Shown here piece after piece: positions 6,142 to 13,447 of a DNA stretch of 14,688 nucleotides. The stretch lies in assembly GCA_003852805.1 (NCBI GenBank), contig RDDY01000356.1:1-14688 (forward strand). Reading direction: 5' to 3'. The notes under the pieces were generated by a model. That model had not been told where the DNA came from. It ran no database searches and was given only the letters and a program-made list of their open reading frames with translations. The position numbers and the translations under genes were made by a program. Numbering within the stretch: position 1 is the stretch's first letter; the number at the start of each line of letters is the position of its first letter. This DNA comes from Chryseobacterium sp. Its GTDB lineage: Bacteria > Bacteroidota > Bacteroidia > Flavobacteriales > Weeksellaceae.

Positions 6142-7416
6142 TTATTTTTGCAAGAATGCCAAAGCTTGCGCAAAGTTCCTTGGCTTGTCGATAATCTTAT
6201 TGTTGGCATCCAAGATCAGATAGGTAGGCGTGGCTCTCACATTGTAAAGCTCGGACACGCTGCTGTTCCATCCTTTCAGCTCGCTGTCGTTGATCCATGG
6301 AAGCATCTGTGCGCGCTCGGCAAAGCGTACCGCATCGCTGTCCAATGAGAGCCCAATCACTTCTGTACCTGCGGCCTTCAGCGCTTTGTAGTTCTCCATT
6401 ATCTTTGGCAGTTCGGCCTCGCAATGAGAACATATCGATGCCCAGAACATAATCAACTTCTTGTTGGCTTTGACATCGTAAATGGACTTCGCTTTTGTGT
6501 TGTAGGCGCGGTTAAACGTATAATTGGGCAGTACAGATCCGAGGGCGACATTCTTGTTCGACCGAATGGTAGAAGCCAGACGATCATTGATGGTGCAGGT
6601 AAGCGAGTTGGCCTTCGCCAGATACTGATCTTTGTAAGTATCCATACCATACATGTCGAAAATGTCGATCAGCTCAGATAAAATTGTTTGACCGCGCGGA
6701 GACTCCAAAGAAACCGCGTCCAACAATTTGTCGATATCCTGCGTCATATTTTCTTCGGACGACAACGACAGATAATTCATTAATGCCGGGCGCATTATTG
6801 CGGAACGCTCCAAATAAGAATTGCTGTTCGCAAAGAATTTGATGAAATCTTCGCGCGTCAAACTTTGATCTTTACCCGCGTATTTGCTGTAATTGTTGGT
6901 GTAGAAGTTAAGGAACGGATAACGGCTGAGGTCGGGAGCGGCAGTCGTATTTAACGCATCAATCTCTTTCCGAATGGCGCGGCCGAAATCTGTGTCGCTG
7001 TTATAAAATGAAACCATCTGAACCAAGACTGGCAAAATCTGCTCTTTCTTCCGTTGTTGGTCTTGCACCACTGCCAGAATGCGGTTGGGTTCATCTTGAT
7101 AATCGATCGAAGATATCTTTCCATTATTGCTGCCCAGCTTGACCTTCACATCCTGATTTTCCGTAATGAAATTGAACGCCTCATTACTCTCGGGAAAATA
7201 GAGTTTCATCATTCCCGCATAGTTCTTCGGATAATTGAAGGTTATCTTCCCGTTTGCCGCCTTTTGGCGTTGCGCAATAACTTCTTTTGAACCGTTGGTC
7301 TCGTACAGATAAGCTTCCTTTACGGGATACTGTCCTAGATCTACCTCCACTTTATACTGTGCGGTTGCCGTTGTAGTTAGCAAAAACCCGCCTAAGAGCA
7401 AAATACTTTTTTTCAT
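6142..7416 (-). CDS. TlpA/ResA-like thioredoxin-fold exported protein
   Basis: This 424-residue protein has a signal peptide (MKKSILLLGGFLLTTTATAQ, cleavage near residue 19-20), so it acts in the periplasm or envelope. Residues 21-110 look like a beta-rich DUF4369-type N-terminal region and residues 110-290 are a helical middle domain. Residues about 290-424 form a TlpA-like thioredoxin domain with FWASICSHCEAELP. The redox pair is Cys329-Ser-His-Cys332 and the cis-proline is in ATPTYL (Pro397). Such proteins reduce or exchange disulfides in exported proteins or cytochrome c maturation, and the exact partner is unknown. One further cysteine (Cys274) lies in the middle domain. It is downstream of the T9SS cargo/PID-CTERM-like pair, separated by a terminator, and appears to have its own promoter inside that terminator. 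Confidence 0.88.
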   Translation of the reverse strand: MKKSILLLGGFLLTTTATAQYKVEVDLGQYPVKEAYLYETNGSKEVIAQRQKAANGKITFNYPKNYAGMMKLYFPESNEAFNFITENQDVKVKLGSNNGKISSIDYQDEPNRILAVVQDQQRKKEQILPVLVQMVSFYNSDTDFGRAIRKEIDALNTTAAPDLSRYPFLNFYTNNYSKYAGKDQSLTREDFIKFFANSNSYLERSAIMRPALMNYLSLSSEENMTQDIDKLLDAVSLESPRGQTILSELIDIFDMYGMDTYKDQYLAKANSLTCTINDRLASTIRSNKNVALGSVLPNYTFNRAYNTKAKSIYDVKANKKLIMFWASICSHCEAELPKIMENYKALKAAGTEVIGLSLDSDAVRFAERAQMLPWINDSELKGWNSSVSELYNVRATPTYLILDANNKIIDKPRNFAQALAFLQK

Positions 7417-7431
7417 AGGGCTAAAATAATA

Positions 7432-7457
7432 AAACCCACAAAACTAACTGCGGGTTT
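7432..7457 (-). terminator. Terminator after the T9SS cargo/PID-CTERM-like operon
   Basis: On the minus strand AAACCCGC pairs with GTGGGTTT (one G-U) around a 10-nt loop and runs into TATTATTTTAG. It lies 24 bp after the stop codon of the small gene and 15 bp before the TlpA-like start codon. Confidence 0.65.
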
Positions 7458-7466
7458 GTCTATCAA
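7439..7466 (-). promoter_or_regulatory. Promoter of the TlpA-like gene, inside the terminator hairpin
   Basis: TAGTTTTG (7439-7446) fits TAnnTTTG and occupies most of the terminator loop. A TTG lies 17 nt upstream on the same strand (7464-7466). Transcription would start near 7431, giving a leader of about 15 nt. Confidence 0.5.
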
Positions 7467-7481
7467 TATATTCTTTTGCCT

Positions 7482-7742
7482 TTAAGCTTTCGCTAAACGG
7501 CTGCGGTATTTCCAAGCGAAATATAACAAAAACATAATTGCTACTGTAAGAAGTGCAAATTCATACATATCGATCGGCACTTGAGTACCGGGAGCGACAT
7601 CTTCGGTTTTAGGTTCTTCCACCGGAACTTGCGCCGTTCCGCTATTTTCAAAAAATGTAGGCTGCTGCGCAGCGGAAATAAATGCTACAACCAGCATCAG
7701 GGCAGCGGTCACGCCTTTTTTTAACTTCGATTTTATCATCAT
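7482..7742 (-). CDS. Small PID-CTERM-like membrane/sorted protein
   Basis: This 86-residue protein has an N-terminal signal peptide (residues 1-25, MLVVAFISAAQQ) and a short proline- and acid-rich linker. It ends with VPID (55-58), a hydrophobic segment (about 60-77) and a basic tail (KYRSRLAKA). This signal-linker-PID-helix-basic layout resembles the small Bacteroidota proteins with a PID-CTERM sorting region. The usual glycine after PID is methionine here, so the match is approximate. The start is ATGATG at 7737-7742. It lies 4 bp after the stop codon of the T9SS cargo gene, so the two are almost certainly co-transcribed and probably translationally coupled. Function is unknown. It could be an anchor, a chaperone or a processed surface peptide. 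Confidence 0.72.
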   Translation of the reverse strand: MMIKSKLKKGVTAALMLVVAFISAAQQPTFFENSGTAQVPVEEPKTEDVAPGTQVPIDMYEFALLTVAIMFLLYFAWKYRSRLAKA

Positions 7743-7746
7743 TGAT

Positions 7747-9660
7747 TTATTTGAGAATCTTTTGTGTTACGACTTCTCCGTTTGCACCGGTTACCTTAAC
7801 CAAATAGCCGGACCTTGGCGCACCATCCAAAGGAATAATATAATGGGAAGATGTACTGACATCTTTTTCAGATCTGATCAGTTTACCGGCCATATCATAA
7901 ACATCTACTTTTGCGGCTTTCCAAGCCGGATCAAAGATCACCAAATAGTTGGAAGATTGATCACGCGTGATACGTGTACGAGAGGGTTTTACCATATCCC
8001 CTGTGCCAAGCACGCCGGAGGGTTTTCCCCAGTATAGTCTTAGATCGGTATCATTGACAGCCAGTTCCATTCCTTGCTTAATCGGTGTAACTTTGCTACC
8101 TGACCCGAAATAAAAACTTTCACCGTTAGATAGTTGTTGTGTTCCATCCTCAAGCAGATTCGCATTTTCTCTGATTTCGAATCGCAATTTTTTAATTCTG
8201 CCTTCGTACAATGACAATGGCATCTCTTTTCCAAGGAAATCCGTGTCGTTAACTTCATTGATGTACAACATATAAGACGAGGTATGCAAAGGATCTATCC
8301 CACCTTCTCGTTTTTCCTCATGTGTTGCAATATAACTACCGACATCAGCAGTTGCTTGCGTATTGGGAATCGCAGATTTCCCTGTCACTCCTCCTGCATA
8401 AGCAACCATATAAGTCCTGCCAACCTCATTGCCGTTTCCATCCAGACCAATTACTCCAAGTTGCTTTACTGTACTTTGAGCACCTTTTGCAGCGGTAACT
8501 GAATATGGCGTAGATGCGTTTCTGGGACTGCTGTTAAATCTTCTGAGTGTATTGAAGTTTAAAACCCTATCGGTACTGCTATTATTCCTCATTTTAATCA
8601 CGAAGACATCCATCGGCTTAATGACAAGTCTGTTTATATCGCCTGCAGCTATCGGATTGCCATTCCCATCCTGCGTGAACGTTACCATACCATACCCAGT
8701 GCCGTACGAACCGGTAGCGGGATTATACACAACATTTTCAACACTGAAACGAATGCCCTGAATGTCCTTTAGGAAGTTTCCATCGCCGTTAGTCTCATCC
8801 ACAAATATATTGGACAGGTCCAAATTCGTGAAGTACGGATTTGCTAATTGATAAGTGTTTTTTCCGTAGTTTCCCTGCCATGCTCCGGCAGCCAAGTCAA
8901 ACGGATCCTGGATATAGGTGTTATAGCGTTCTCTGTGTGCATTTAAGTTGACACCGCCGACACCGAAATCGACATTAAGACCTGAATCTTGCAATGCCAC
9001 GTTCCCCTGTGCAGCGTATGGTCTTCCTTTGATGGTTCGGACAGCACTACTTGCGTCCCACTGTTGTGTGCCGACAATGAAATATCTCATACCGTCTCCC
9101 CGCGCCAAGAAATCACCTTGTGCTTTGATTTGGTCAAAGCGGACCATCGCGTTATTGCGATAATAAACGGCGTTTGCATCGCGGACATTGGTCGTAAACG
9201 CTTGACCGGCCGGCAACAAGTCTGTTGCGAGGGACTCAAGAGTTTTCTCAAAAAATGGCATAGCCATTTGTTGGAAACTTCCGTGATTTGCCGCACGGTA
9301 CTCTTTATCCACAGTAGCGGTTATATTGCCCTGAGCAATCCCATCTATATATAACTGCCCGTATGTAGAACTACTATAACTGTTGGGAGTATTCAAACGA
9401 AGAACGATATTACCACCATCTGTTTTATTGCTGTTGGCAGTAGTCCTTGTTTGAACAACGTCACTAGACGTGCCTACAACCATAATATTTCCACGGTTAT
9501 CGATCTTGCCTGTCCCTACGGTCTGCAAGCCCCCTCCGTTATAAACCAGCGTGCCTTCTTGGATGTAAACTTCCGCACCATCACCCACGCTGGATAAAAC
9601 CTGTGCATGGATCACGGTGGCAACAGTCAGCGTACCAACCGCGAGTAATTTTTTTCTCAT
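7747..9660 (-). CDS. T9SS type A sorting domain-containing surface/secreted protein
   Basis: This 637-residue protein is exported by Sec (signal peptide MRKKLLAVGTLTVATVIHAQ, residues 1-20) and then by the type IX secretion system. The C-terminal signal spans about residues 571-637. It contains the conserved VDVYDMAGKLIRS block, a GYLVKV strand and the terminal QKILK, a typical type A sorting domain. The body is beta-rich, with many Gly, Asn and Ser residues (for example VLSSVGDGAEVYIQEGTLVYNGGG and a FNTLRRFNSS stretch). I recognise no enzymatic domain, so an adhesin or surface-layer role is only a guess. It is the first gene of a two-gene operon with the small PID-CTERM-like protein. It has its own -7 box and is followed by a shared terminator at 7432-7457. 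Confidence 0.9.
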   Translation of the reverse strand: MRKKLLAVGTLTVATVIHAQVLSSVGDGAEVYIQEGTLVYNGGGLQTVGTGKIDNRGNIMVVGTSSDVVQTRTTANSNKTDGGNIVLRLNTPNSYSSSTYGQLYIDGIAQGNITATVDKEYRAANHGSFQQMAMPFFEKTLESLATDLLPAGQAFTTNVRDANAVYYRNNAMVRFDQIKAQGDFLARGDGMRYFIVGTQQWDASSAVRTIKGRPYAAQGNVALQDSGLNVDFGVGGVNLNAHRERYNTYIQDPFDLAAGAWQGNYGKNTYQLANPYFTNLDLSNIFVDETNGDGNFLKDIQGIRFSVENVVYNPATGSYGTGYGMVTFTQDGNGNPIAAGDINRLVIKPMDVFVIKMRNNSSTDRVLNFNTLRRFNSSPRNASTPYSVTAAKGAQSTVKQLGVIGLDGNGNEVGRTYMVAYAGGVTGKSAIPNTQATADVGSYIATHEEKREGGIDPLHTSSYMLYINEVNDTDFLGKEMPLSLYEGRIKKLRFEIRENANLLEDGTQQLSNGESFYFGSGSKVTPIKQGMELAVNDTDLRLYWGKPSGVLGTGDMVKPSRTRITRDQSSNYLVIFDPAWKAAKVDVYDMAGKLIRSEKDVSTSSHYIIPLDGAPRSGYLVKVTGANGEVVTQKILK

Positions 9661-9702
9661 ATGTCAATGTGTTTTTAAGGTTAAAATATATCCTATTCCT
9701 GA

Positions 9703-9710
9703 CAAAATTA
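9703..9710 (-). promoter_or_regulatory. -7 box for the T9SS cargo operon
   Basis: TAATTTTG on the minus strand matches TAnnTTTG and lies 42 bp before the T9SS cargo start codon. It sits in the 91-bp gap after clpX. No convincing TTG -33 element is found at 17-23 nt. Confidence 0.5.
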
Positions 9711-9738
9711 AGATTTGTTATTCATTCTTCCTAAGAAA

Positions 9739-9769
9739 GCAAGAAAAAAGGCTATTTTATTTTCCTTGC
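9739..9769 (-). terminator. Possible terminator overlapping the clpX stop codon
   Basis: GCAAGGAAAA and TTTTTCTTGC form a 10-bp stem with one G-U pair and an 11-nt loop on the minus strand, followed by TTTCTTAG. The T-run is weak and the hairpin includes the clpX stop codon at 9752-9754. Confidence 0.35.
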
Positions 9770-10942
9770 CACAATATCTGCGGTCAGTTGCAATTCCGTT
9801 ATTTCATCTATATCATACATATAGTCTTCCAAAACCTTTTCGGTGGTGCCGCGCAATCCGCGCGCGCCCAAGCCTTTTTCAATGGTTTCCAGCACTATTT
9901 CTTCCACGGCGTCGTCTGAGAAACGGAGGTCTACGCCGTCCATTTTAAATAATTCGCGAAACTGATTGATTATGGAATTCTTTGGCTCCTTCATAATTCG
10001 CACCATTGTCTCCTTGGTCAGCTTTTCCAAATGTGTGATGATCGGGAAACGACCCAGCAATTCGGGGATCAGACCAAAGGTCCGCAGATCTATAGCGTTC
10101 AGGTTGCTCAGAATGTATTCTTCCTCTTCTTTTTTGTTGAGTTTTTCTGCGCTGAAGCCTATCGCTTGTTTATTCAGTCTGCGCTCGATGATCTCTTTTA
10201 TACCGTCGAAAGCGCCGCCCGCAATGAAAAGGATGTTTTGGGTATTTACCTGAATGTATTTTTGGTCCGGATGTTTCCTACCGCCCTGAGGAGGAACATT
10301 GACGATGCTGCCTTCCAATAACTTCAGCAAACCTTGCTGTACACCTTCGCCCGAAACGTCGCGGGTGATACTCGGGTTGTCGGATTTCCGCGCAATCTTA
10401 TCGATTTCGTCGATGAAGACAATCCCTTTTTCGGCGCGTTCCACATCATAGTCGGCTACCATCAACAGGCGTGACAAAATGCTTTCTACATCCTCGCCTA
10501 CGTAACCGGCCTCAGTAAGAATGGTTGCATCTACAATACAAAAGGGCACGTTTAGCTCGCGGGCAATTGTCTTGGCCAGCAGGGTTTTGCCTGTTCCGGT
10601 TTCGCCCACCATAATGATGTTCGACTTCTCGATTTCCACCTCGCGGTTTTCCTGATCTGCGTGCAACAACCTTTTGTAGTGGTTGTATACCGCAATGGAC
10701 AGTTGCTTCTTGGCTTGGTCTTGGCCAATTACGTATTCATCCAGTGTAGCTTTGATTTCTTTGGGTTTCTTCAGCTCGTCCAGAGAGGTTGCAGGGGCAG
10801 TATTCGCGTTGCTGCTGCCGTCTTTTATCATGGCGTGTGCCTGTTCTATACAGTTGTTACATATAAAGCCTTGGTTTCCTGAAACCAGCACTTCTACCTC
10901 ATTGCGTTTTCTGCCGCAGAAAGAACATTGGTTGGGATTCAT
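9752..10942 (-). CDS. clpX: ATP-dependent Clp protease ATP-binding subunit ClpX
   Basis: ClpX is the hexameric AAA+ unfoldase that selects, unfolds and feeds proteins to ClpP in the cytoplasm. At 396 residues it is close to the usual family length. The N-terminal C4 zinc finger uses Cys6, Cys9, Cys28 and Cys31. Walker A is GETGTGKT at 113-120, the pore loop GYVG is at 146-149, and Walker B is IVFIDE at 174-179. The RKH loop is at 222-224 and the IGF loop that docks ClpP is at 261-263. The sensor-2 region GLGARGLRG lies near the C-terminus. All key residues are present. clpP is not adjacent in the window. The gene follows the greA-HIT pair on the same strand behind a terminator hairpin, but I found no clear TAnnTTTG in front of it. 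Confidence 0.97.
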   Translation of the reverse strand: MNPNQCSFCGRKRNEVEVLVSGNQGFICNNCIEQAHAMIKDGSSNANTAPATSLDELKKPKEIKATLDEYVIGQDQAKKQLSIAVYNHYKRLLHADQENREVEIEKSNIIMVGETGTGKTLLAKTIARELNVPFCIVDATILTEAGYVGEDVESILSRLLMVADYDVERAEKGIVFIDEIDKIARKSDNPSITRDVSGEGVQQGLLKLLEGSIVNVPPQGGRKHPDQKYIQVNTQNILFIAGGAFDGIKEIIERRLNKQAIGFSAEKLNKKEEEEYILSNLNAIDLRTFGLIPELLGRFPIITHLEKLTKETMVRIMKEPKNSIINQFRELFKMDGVDLRFSDDAVEEIVLETIEKGLGARGLRGTTEKVLEDYMYDIDEITELQLTADIVARKIK

Positions 10943-10973
10943 CTAATCTTGAATGCTATCTATTAAGAGTGAA

Positions 10974-10997
10974 AATGACCAGTCTTAGCCGGTCATT
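10974..10997 (-). terminator. Terminator after the HIT-family gene
   Basis: AATGACC and GGTCATT form a perfect 7-bp stem with a 10-nt loop, starting 14 bp after the HIT stop codon. On the minus strand it runs into TTTCACTCTT. The T-run is short, so some readthrough into clpX is possible. Confidence 0.6.
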
Positions 10998-11011
10998 GAA
11001 ATAGGTTGTTG

Positions 11012-11401
11012 TTAAGCTTTAACGATTTTTTCCTGAATTTCTGTATATTCTTCAGGCGAAAGTTTTAAGCGTTCATTGCCGAAATTGATGTCTTGCTGGC
11101 TCTGCATCGGGATCAAGTGGATATGTGCGTGCGGAACTTCCAAACCCAGGACAGCTATGCCCACGCGCTTGCACGGAATGGCTGTACCTAGTTTCTTCGC
11201 AACCTTTTGGGCAAACCCGAACAAATCCTTGAAAGCTTCGCTGTTCAGATCAAAGATCAGATCGGTTTCCTGTTTCGGGATTACCAGCGTGTGGCCTTTC
11301 ACCAACGGCATCGCATCTAAGAAAGCCAAATGCTTCTCATCCTCCATAATTTTATAAGAAGGAATTTCGCCGTTTACAATCTTTGTGAATATACTCGCCA
11401 T
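11012..11401 (-). CDS. HIT-family (histidine triad) nucleotide-binding protein
   Basis: This is a 129-residue cytoplasmic protein of the HINT branch. The histidine triad motif is HAHIHLIP at residues 91-98 (His91, His93, His95), with the N-terminal IFTKIVNGEIPSYKIMED and LVIPKQE blocks typical of the family. HINT enzymes hydrolyse purine nucleoside phosphoramidates and similar adducts through a histidine nucleophile. The physiological substrate in Bacteroidota is not known. The gene begins 12 bp after the greA stop and is clearly in the same transcript. A hairpin terminator follows the stop codon. Length and motifs are complete. Confidence 0.92.
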   Translation of the reverse strand: MASIFTKIVNGEIPSYKIMEDEKHLAFLDAMPLVKGHTLVIPKQETDLIFDLNSEAFKDLFGFAQKVAKKLGTAIPCKRVGIAVLGLEVPHAHIHLIPMQSQQDINFGNERLKLSPEEYTEIQEKIVKA

Positions 11402-11413
11402 CCTTATTATTTA

Positions 11414-11881
11414 TTAGAGGCTGATTTCCAACACTTCGAATGCCAGCTTGTTTCCGTTCGGCAAAACAATATCTGCCATCTCGCCCACCGTTTTGCCTAA
11501 AAGACCTTTGGCAATAGGAGTATTTACGGAGATTTTCCCTGCTTTCAGGTCGCTCTCATTGTCGGGCACGAGTGTAAACTTCTGTTCCTGATTGGTTGCA
11601 TTGTTTTTGAGGCGAACCGTGCACAGGATGGAAACCTTACTGGTATCCAACTGGCTTTCATCAATAATTTTACTGCCGGAGATAACGTCTTTCAGCTTGG
11701 AAATTCGCATTTCCAGCATGCCTTGCGCTTCCTTTGCAGCATCATATTCGGCGTTCTCAGAAAGATCGCCTTTGTCTCGCGCTTCCGCAATCTGCTGAGT
11801 AATCTTGGGCCGCTCTACCGTTTCCAGCTGCTCCAATTCGGCCTTCATACGCTCCAAACCTTCTTTGGTCACATAACTCAT
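11414..11881 (-). CDS. greA: Transcription elongation factor GreA
   Basis: GreA binds backtracked RNA polymerase and stimulates cleavage of the extruded RNA 3' end. This 155-residue protein has the N-terminal antiparallel coiled coil (residues 1-75). Its tip, ARDKGDLSENAEYDAAKE, carries the acidic pair Asp39 and Glu42, equivalent to E. coli Asp41 and Glu44. The C-terminal FKBP-like domain ends in VLPNGNKLAFEVLEISL. I chose the ATG at 11879-11881 (MSYVTKEGLERMK). An in-frame ATG at 11954-11956 would add 25 unlikely residues and lies inside the -7 box. The gene is the first of a greA-HIT operon and diverges from the Rieske-like gene. Its leader contains a hairpin followed by a T-rich stretch. 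Confidence 0.96.
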   Translation of the reverse strand: MSYVTKEGLERMKAELEQLETVERPKITQQIAEARDKGDLSENAEYDAAKEAQGMLEMRISKLKDVISGSKIIDESQLDTSKVSILCTVRLKNNATNQEQKFTLVPDNESDLKAGKISVNTPIAKGLLGKTVGEMADIVLPNGNKLAFEVLEISL

Positions 11882-11913
11882 AACGCGTTGATTTAATGTT
11901 AATATAAATAAAA

Positions 11914-11933
11914 TATCCGACCTTTGCCGGATA
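11914..11933 (-). promoter_or_regulatory. Hairpin in the greA leader, attenuator-like
   Basis: TATCCG and CGGATA form a perfect 6-bp stem with an 8-nt loop between the greA promoter and its start codon. On the minus strand TTTTATTTATATT follows directly. No gene ends here, so it is not an ordinary end-of-gene terminator. Control of greA by early termination is inference. Confidence 0.4.
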
Positions 11934-11953
11934 CTCTTTGTCGATAATTTACG

Positions 11954-11981
11954 CAAAGATATAACTAATTTTTATAATCAA
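11954..11981 (-). promoter_or_regulatory. Promoter of greA-HIT
   Basis: TTG (11979-11981), 17 nt and TATCTTTG (11954-11961) on the minus strand form a good Bacteroidota promoter. Initiation near 11947 gives a leader of about 65 nt before the greA ATG. Confidence 0.7.
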
Positions 11982-11988
11982 CACAGGC

Positions 11989-12429
11989 GTGCGGCGTATA
12001 CCGATTATTTTAATTCTGACTTTCAGCGCATTAACCGGCGTGAGCTGTGAGAGCCGCGAGGAAACGGTCAATTGTTTTCCTCGTCAACAGGTCGGGGTTC
12101 AAGTTTTTTTAAATCTACCGCGGTTCCAACCCTTGCAACATCCGGGCGGCTGGGTTTACCTTGACGACCCCGGATCGGGCACCCGCGGTCTGATCGTCAT
12201 CCGTACCACTATGGGGTTCAACGTCTATGACCGCAACGCTCCTCATCTGTGTCCGGGCCCGGAAACCACCCTGGAAGTGAAAGACGATATCAAAATCATC
12301 TGTCCGCAAGACGGCGCGGAATGGATGCTGCTGACGGGCCAACCTCTGAAAATCGCAAAGATAGCGCCCAAGAGGTATAACTATACTTTCGATCCTGCTT
12401 CTTCCACACTTACAATTGTAGATTATTAA
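11989..12429 (+). CDS. Rieske-like lipoprotein lacking the histidine ligands
   Basis: This is a 146-residue predicted lipoprotein. It has an N-terminal signal (RRIPIILILTFSALTGVSC) with Cys20 as the lipid-attachment site. The C-terminal half resembles a Rieske domain: Cys88-Pro-Gly90, then 14 residues, then Cys105-Pro-Gln-Asp108-Gly-Ala-Glu-Trp. In true Rieske proteins the pattern is C-x-H ... C-x2-H. Here both cysteines and the CP...GAEW context remain, but both histidines are replaced (Gly90 and Asp108). A [2Fe-2S] cluster of the normal type is therefore unlikely; the cysteines might form a disulfide. The start is a GTG at 11989, because no ATG fits and a stop lies in frame at 11974. A near-consensus TAATTTTT at 11966-11973 may be its -7 box. 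The stop overlaps the dtd start (TAATG). Confidence 0.8.
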   Translation: MRRIPIILILTFSALTGVSCESREETVNCFPRQQVGVQVFLNLPRFQPLQHPGGWVYLDDPGSGTRGLIVIRTTMGFNVYDRNAPHLCPGPETTLEVKDDIKIICPQDGAEWMLLTGQPLKIAKIAPKRYNYTFDPASSTLTIVDY

Positions 12430-12878
12430 TGAAAGTAGTGGCTCAGCGCGTCAATGGCGCAAGTGTTAGGGTTAACGGTGAAACGGTTGGCGAAATAGGT
12501 TACGGATTATTGCTACTTATCGGCATAGATGAAGAGGATACGCAAGAAGACGCAGATTGGTTGGTCAAGAAAATTTTAAACCTGCGCATCTTTGGCGACG
12601 ATGATGGAAAACTGAATCTGTCGGTTATCGACAAAAACGGCGAAATCCTTTGCATCAGCCAATTCACATTGATCGCTGATTACAAAAAAGGCAATCGTCC
12701 GTCATTCATCCGTGCTGCCAAGCCCGAGCTTGCCGTTCCTCTTTTTGAATATTTCAAAACCGAACTCGGAAAAAGCAGTCTCAAAATCGAGAGCGGAATT
12801 TTCGGCGCCGACATGAAAGTTTCTCTGCTGAACGACGGCCCTGTCACATTGGTTCTTGATTCCAAAACAAGAGCCTGA
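12429..12878 (+). CDS. dtd: D-aminoacyl-tRNA deacylase
   Basis: Dtd hydrolyses D-amino acids (and glycine from tRNA-Ala) off mischarged tRNAs in the cytoplasm, protecting translation. The 149-residue length is typical of the homodimeric enzyme. The start MKVVAQRVNGASVRV is family-like. The active-site block SQFTL is at residues 77-81, and the cross-subunit Gly-cisPro motif is in NDGPVT (Gly137-Pro138). Its ATG shares one base with the stop codon of the Rieske-like gene, so the two are translationally coupled. Only 17 bp separate its stop from the convergent gene on the right, with no room for a separate terminator. Confidence 0.96.
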   Translation: MKVVAQRVNGASVRVNGETVGEIGYGLLLLIGIDEEDTQEDADWLVKKILNLRIFGDDDGKLNLSVIDKNGEILCISQFTLIADYKKGNRPSFIRAAKPELAVPLFEYFKTELGKSSLKIESGIFGADMKVSLLNDGPVTLVLDSKTRA

Positions 12879-12895
12879 CGCGCAACACTTATGAT

Positions 12896-13405
12896 TTAGT
12901 TGACAGGAACACTGCTGAACATCAGTGCAACGCGCAGATTCATATCGGTTGTGGCCGCATTCTTCAGCACGTAAGCCACCCGCACTTTTACGGTGCTGCT
13001 TTTCATAATACGGTCAAGCGTGGCTGTAGTAGCCGGATCTAAGCTGAGGTTGTCGGTTACCGCATTTGAAATATCGTTTCTCGACGCTACCAACACTTCT
13101 CCCGTTCCTGAGCCCGAAAGGTAGATTTTCACCGAGCGGAAGTTACCGAGATTGGTGCCTGTCTGCATCGACGAAATCTTTGCGGATGACAACCGGATGT
13201 CTTTTACCTGATTGTTAGAGGCACCCAATGATGTCGCAATGCTATTGGCTGCCGATGTGGACGATATTTCTTGATTGGCAGGTACGCCCGCTGAGATCAA
13301 AACATTGGTGGTGTACGGGAAACCCGACTGGACGATGGATTGCACCGTAGAGCAAGAATCTGCAAAAGCGCTCACGACAATTGCCGTCAATAATGCATTT
13401 TTCAT
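12896..13405 (-). CDS. Exported hypothetical protein, probable lipoprotein
   Basis: This 169-residue protein has an N-terminal hydrophobic stretch (ALLTAIVVSAFADSC). Cys18 could be a lipidation site, although the residues before it are a poor lipobox. The mature part is rich in Ser, Thr, Ala and Asn. It contains NNQVKDIRLSSAKISSMQ, RSVKIYLSGSGTGEVLVASR and a terminal LRVALMFSSVPVN, suggesting a beta-sandwich surface protein. It resembles conserved hypothetical proteins of Sphingobacteriales that begin with SCSTVQS, but no function is known. It follows the other lipoprotein gene by 42 bp on the same strand, so it is probably co-transcribed. It converges with dtd. Confidence 0.75.
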   Translation of the reverse strand: MKNALLTAIVVSAFADSCSTVQSIVQSGFPYTTNVLISAGVPANQEISSTSAANSIATSLGASNNQVKDIRLSSAKISSMQTGTNLGNFRSVKIYLSGSGTGEVLVASRNDISNAVTDNLSLDPATTATLDRIMKSSTVKVRVAYVLKNAATTDMNLRVALMFSSVPVN

Positions 13406-13447
13406 AGTAAAGAATTTCGACTTTTTATAAACGCGGCGTCAAAGAGA

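Noticed and set aside
11879..11956. Longer GreA reading from the ATG at 11954-11956
   Set aside because: The extra 25 residues do not fit the family, and that ATG lies inside the greA -7 box, upstream of the expected transcription start.
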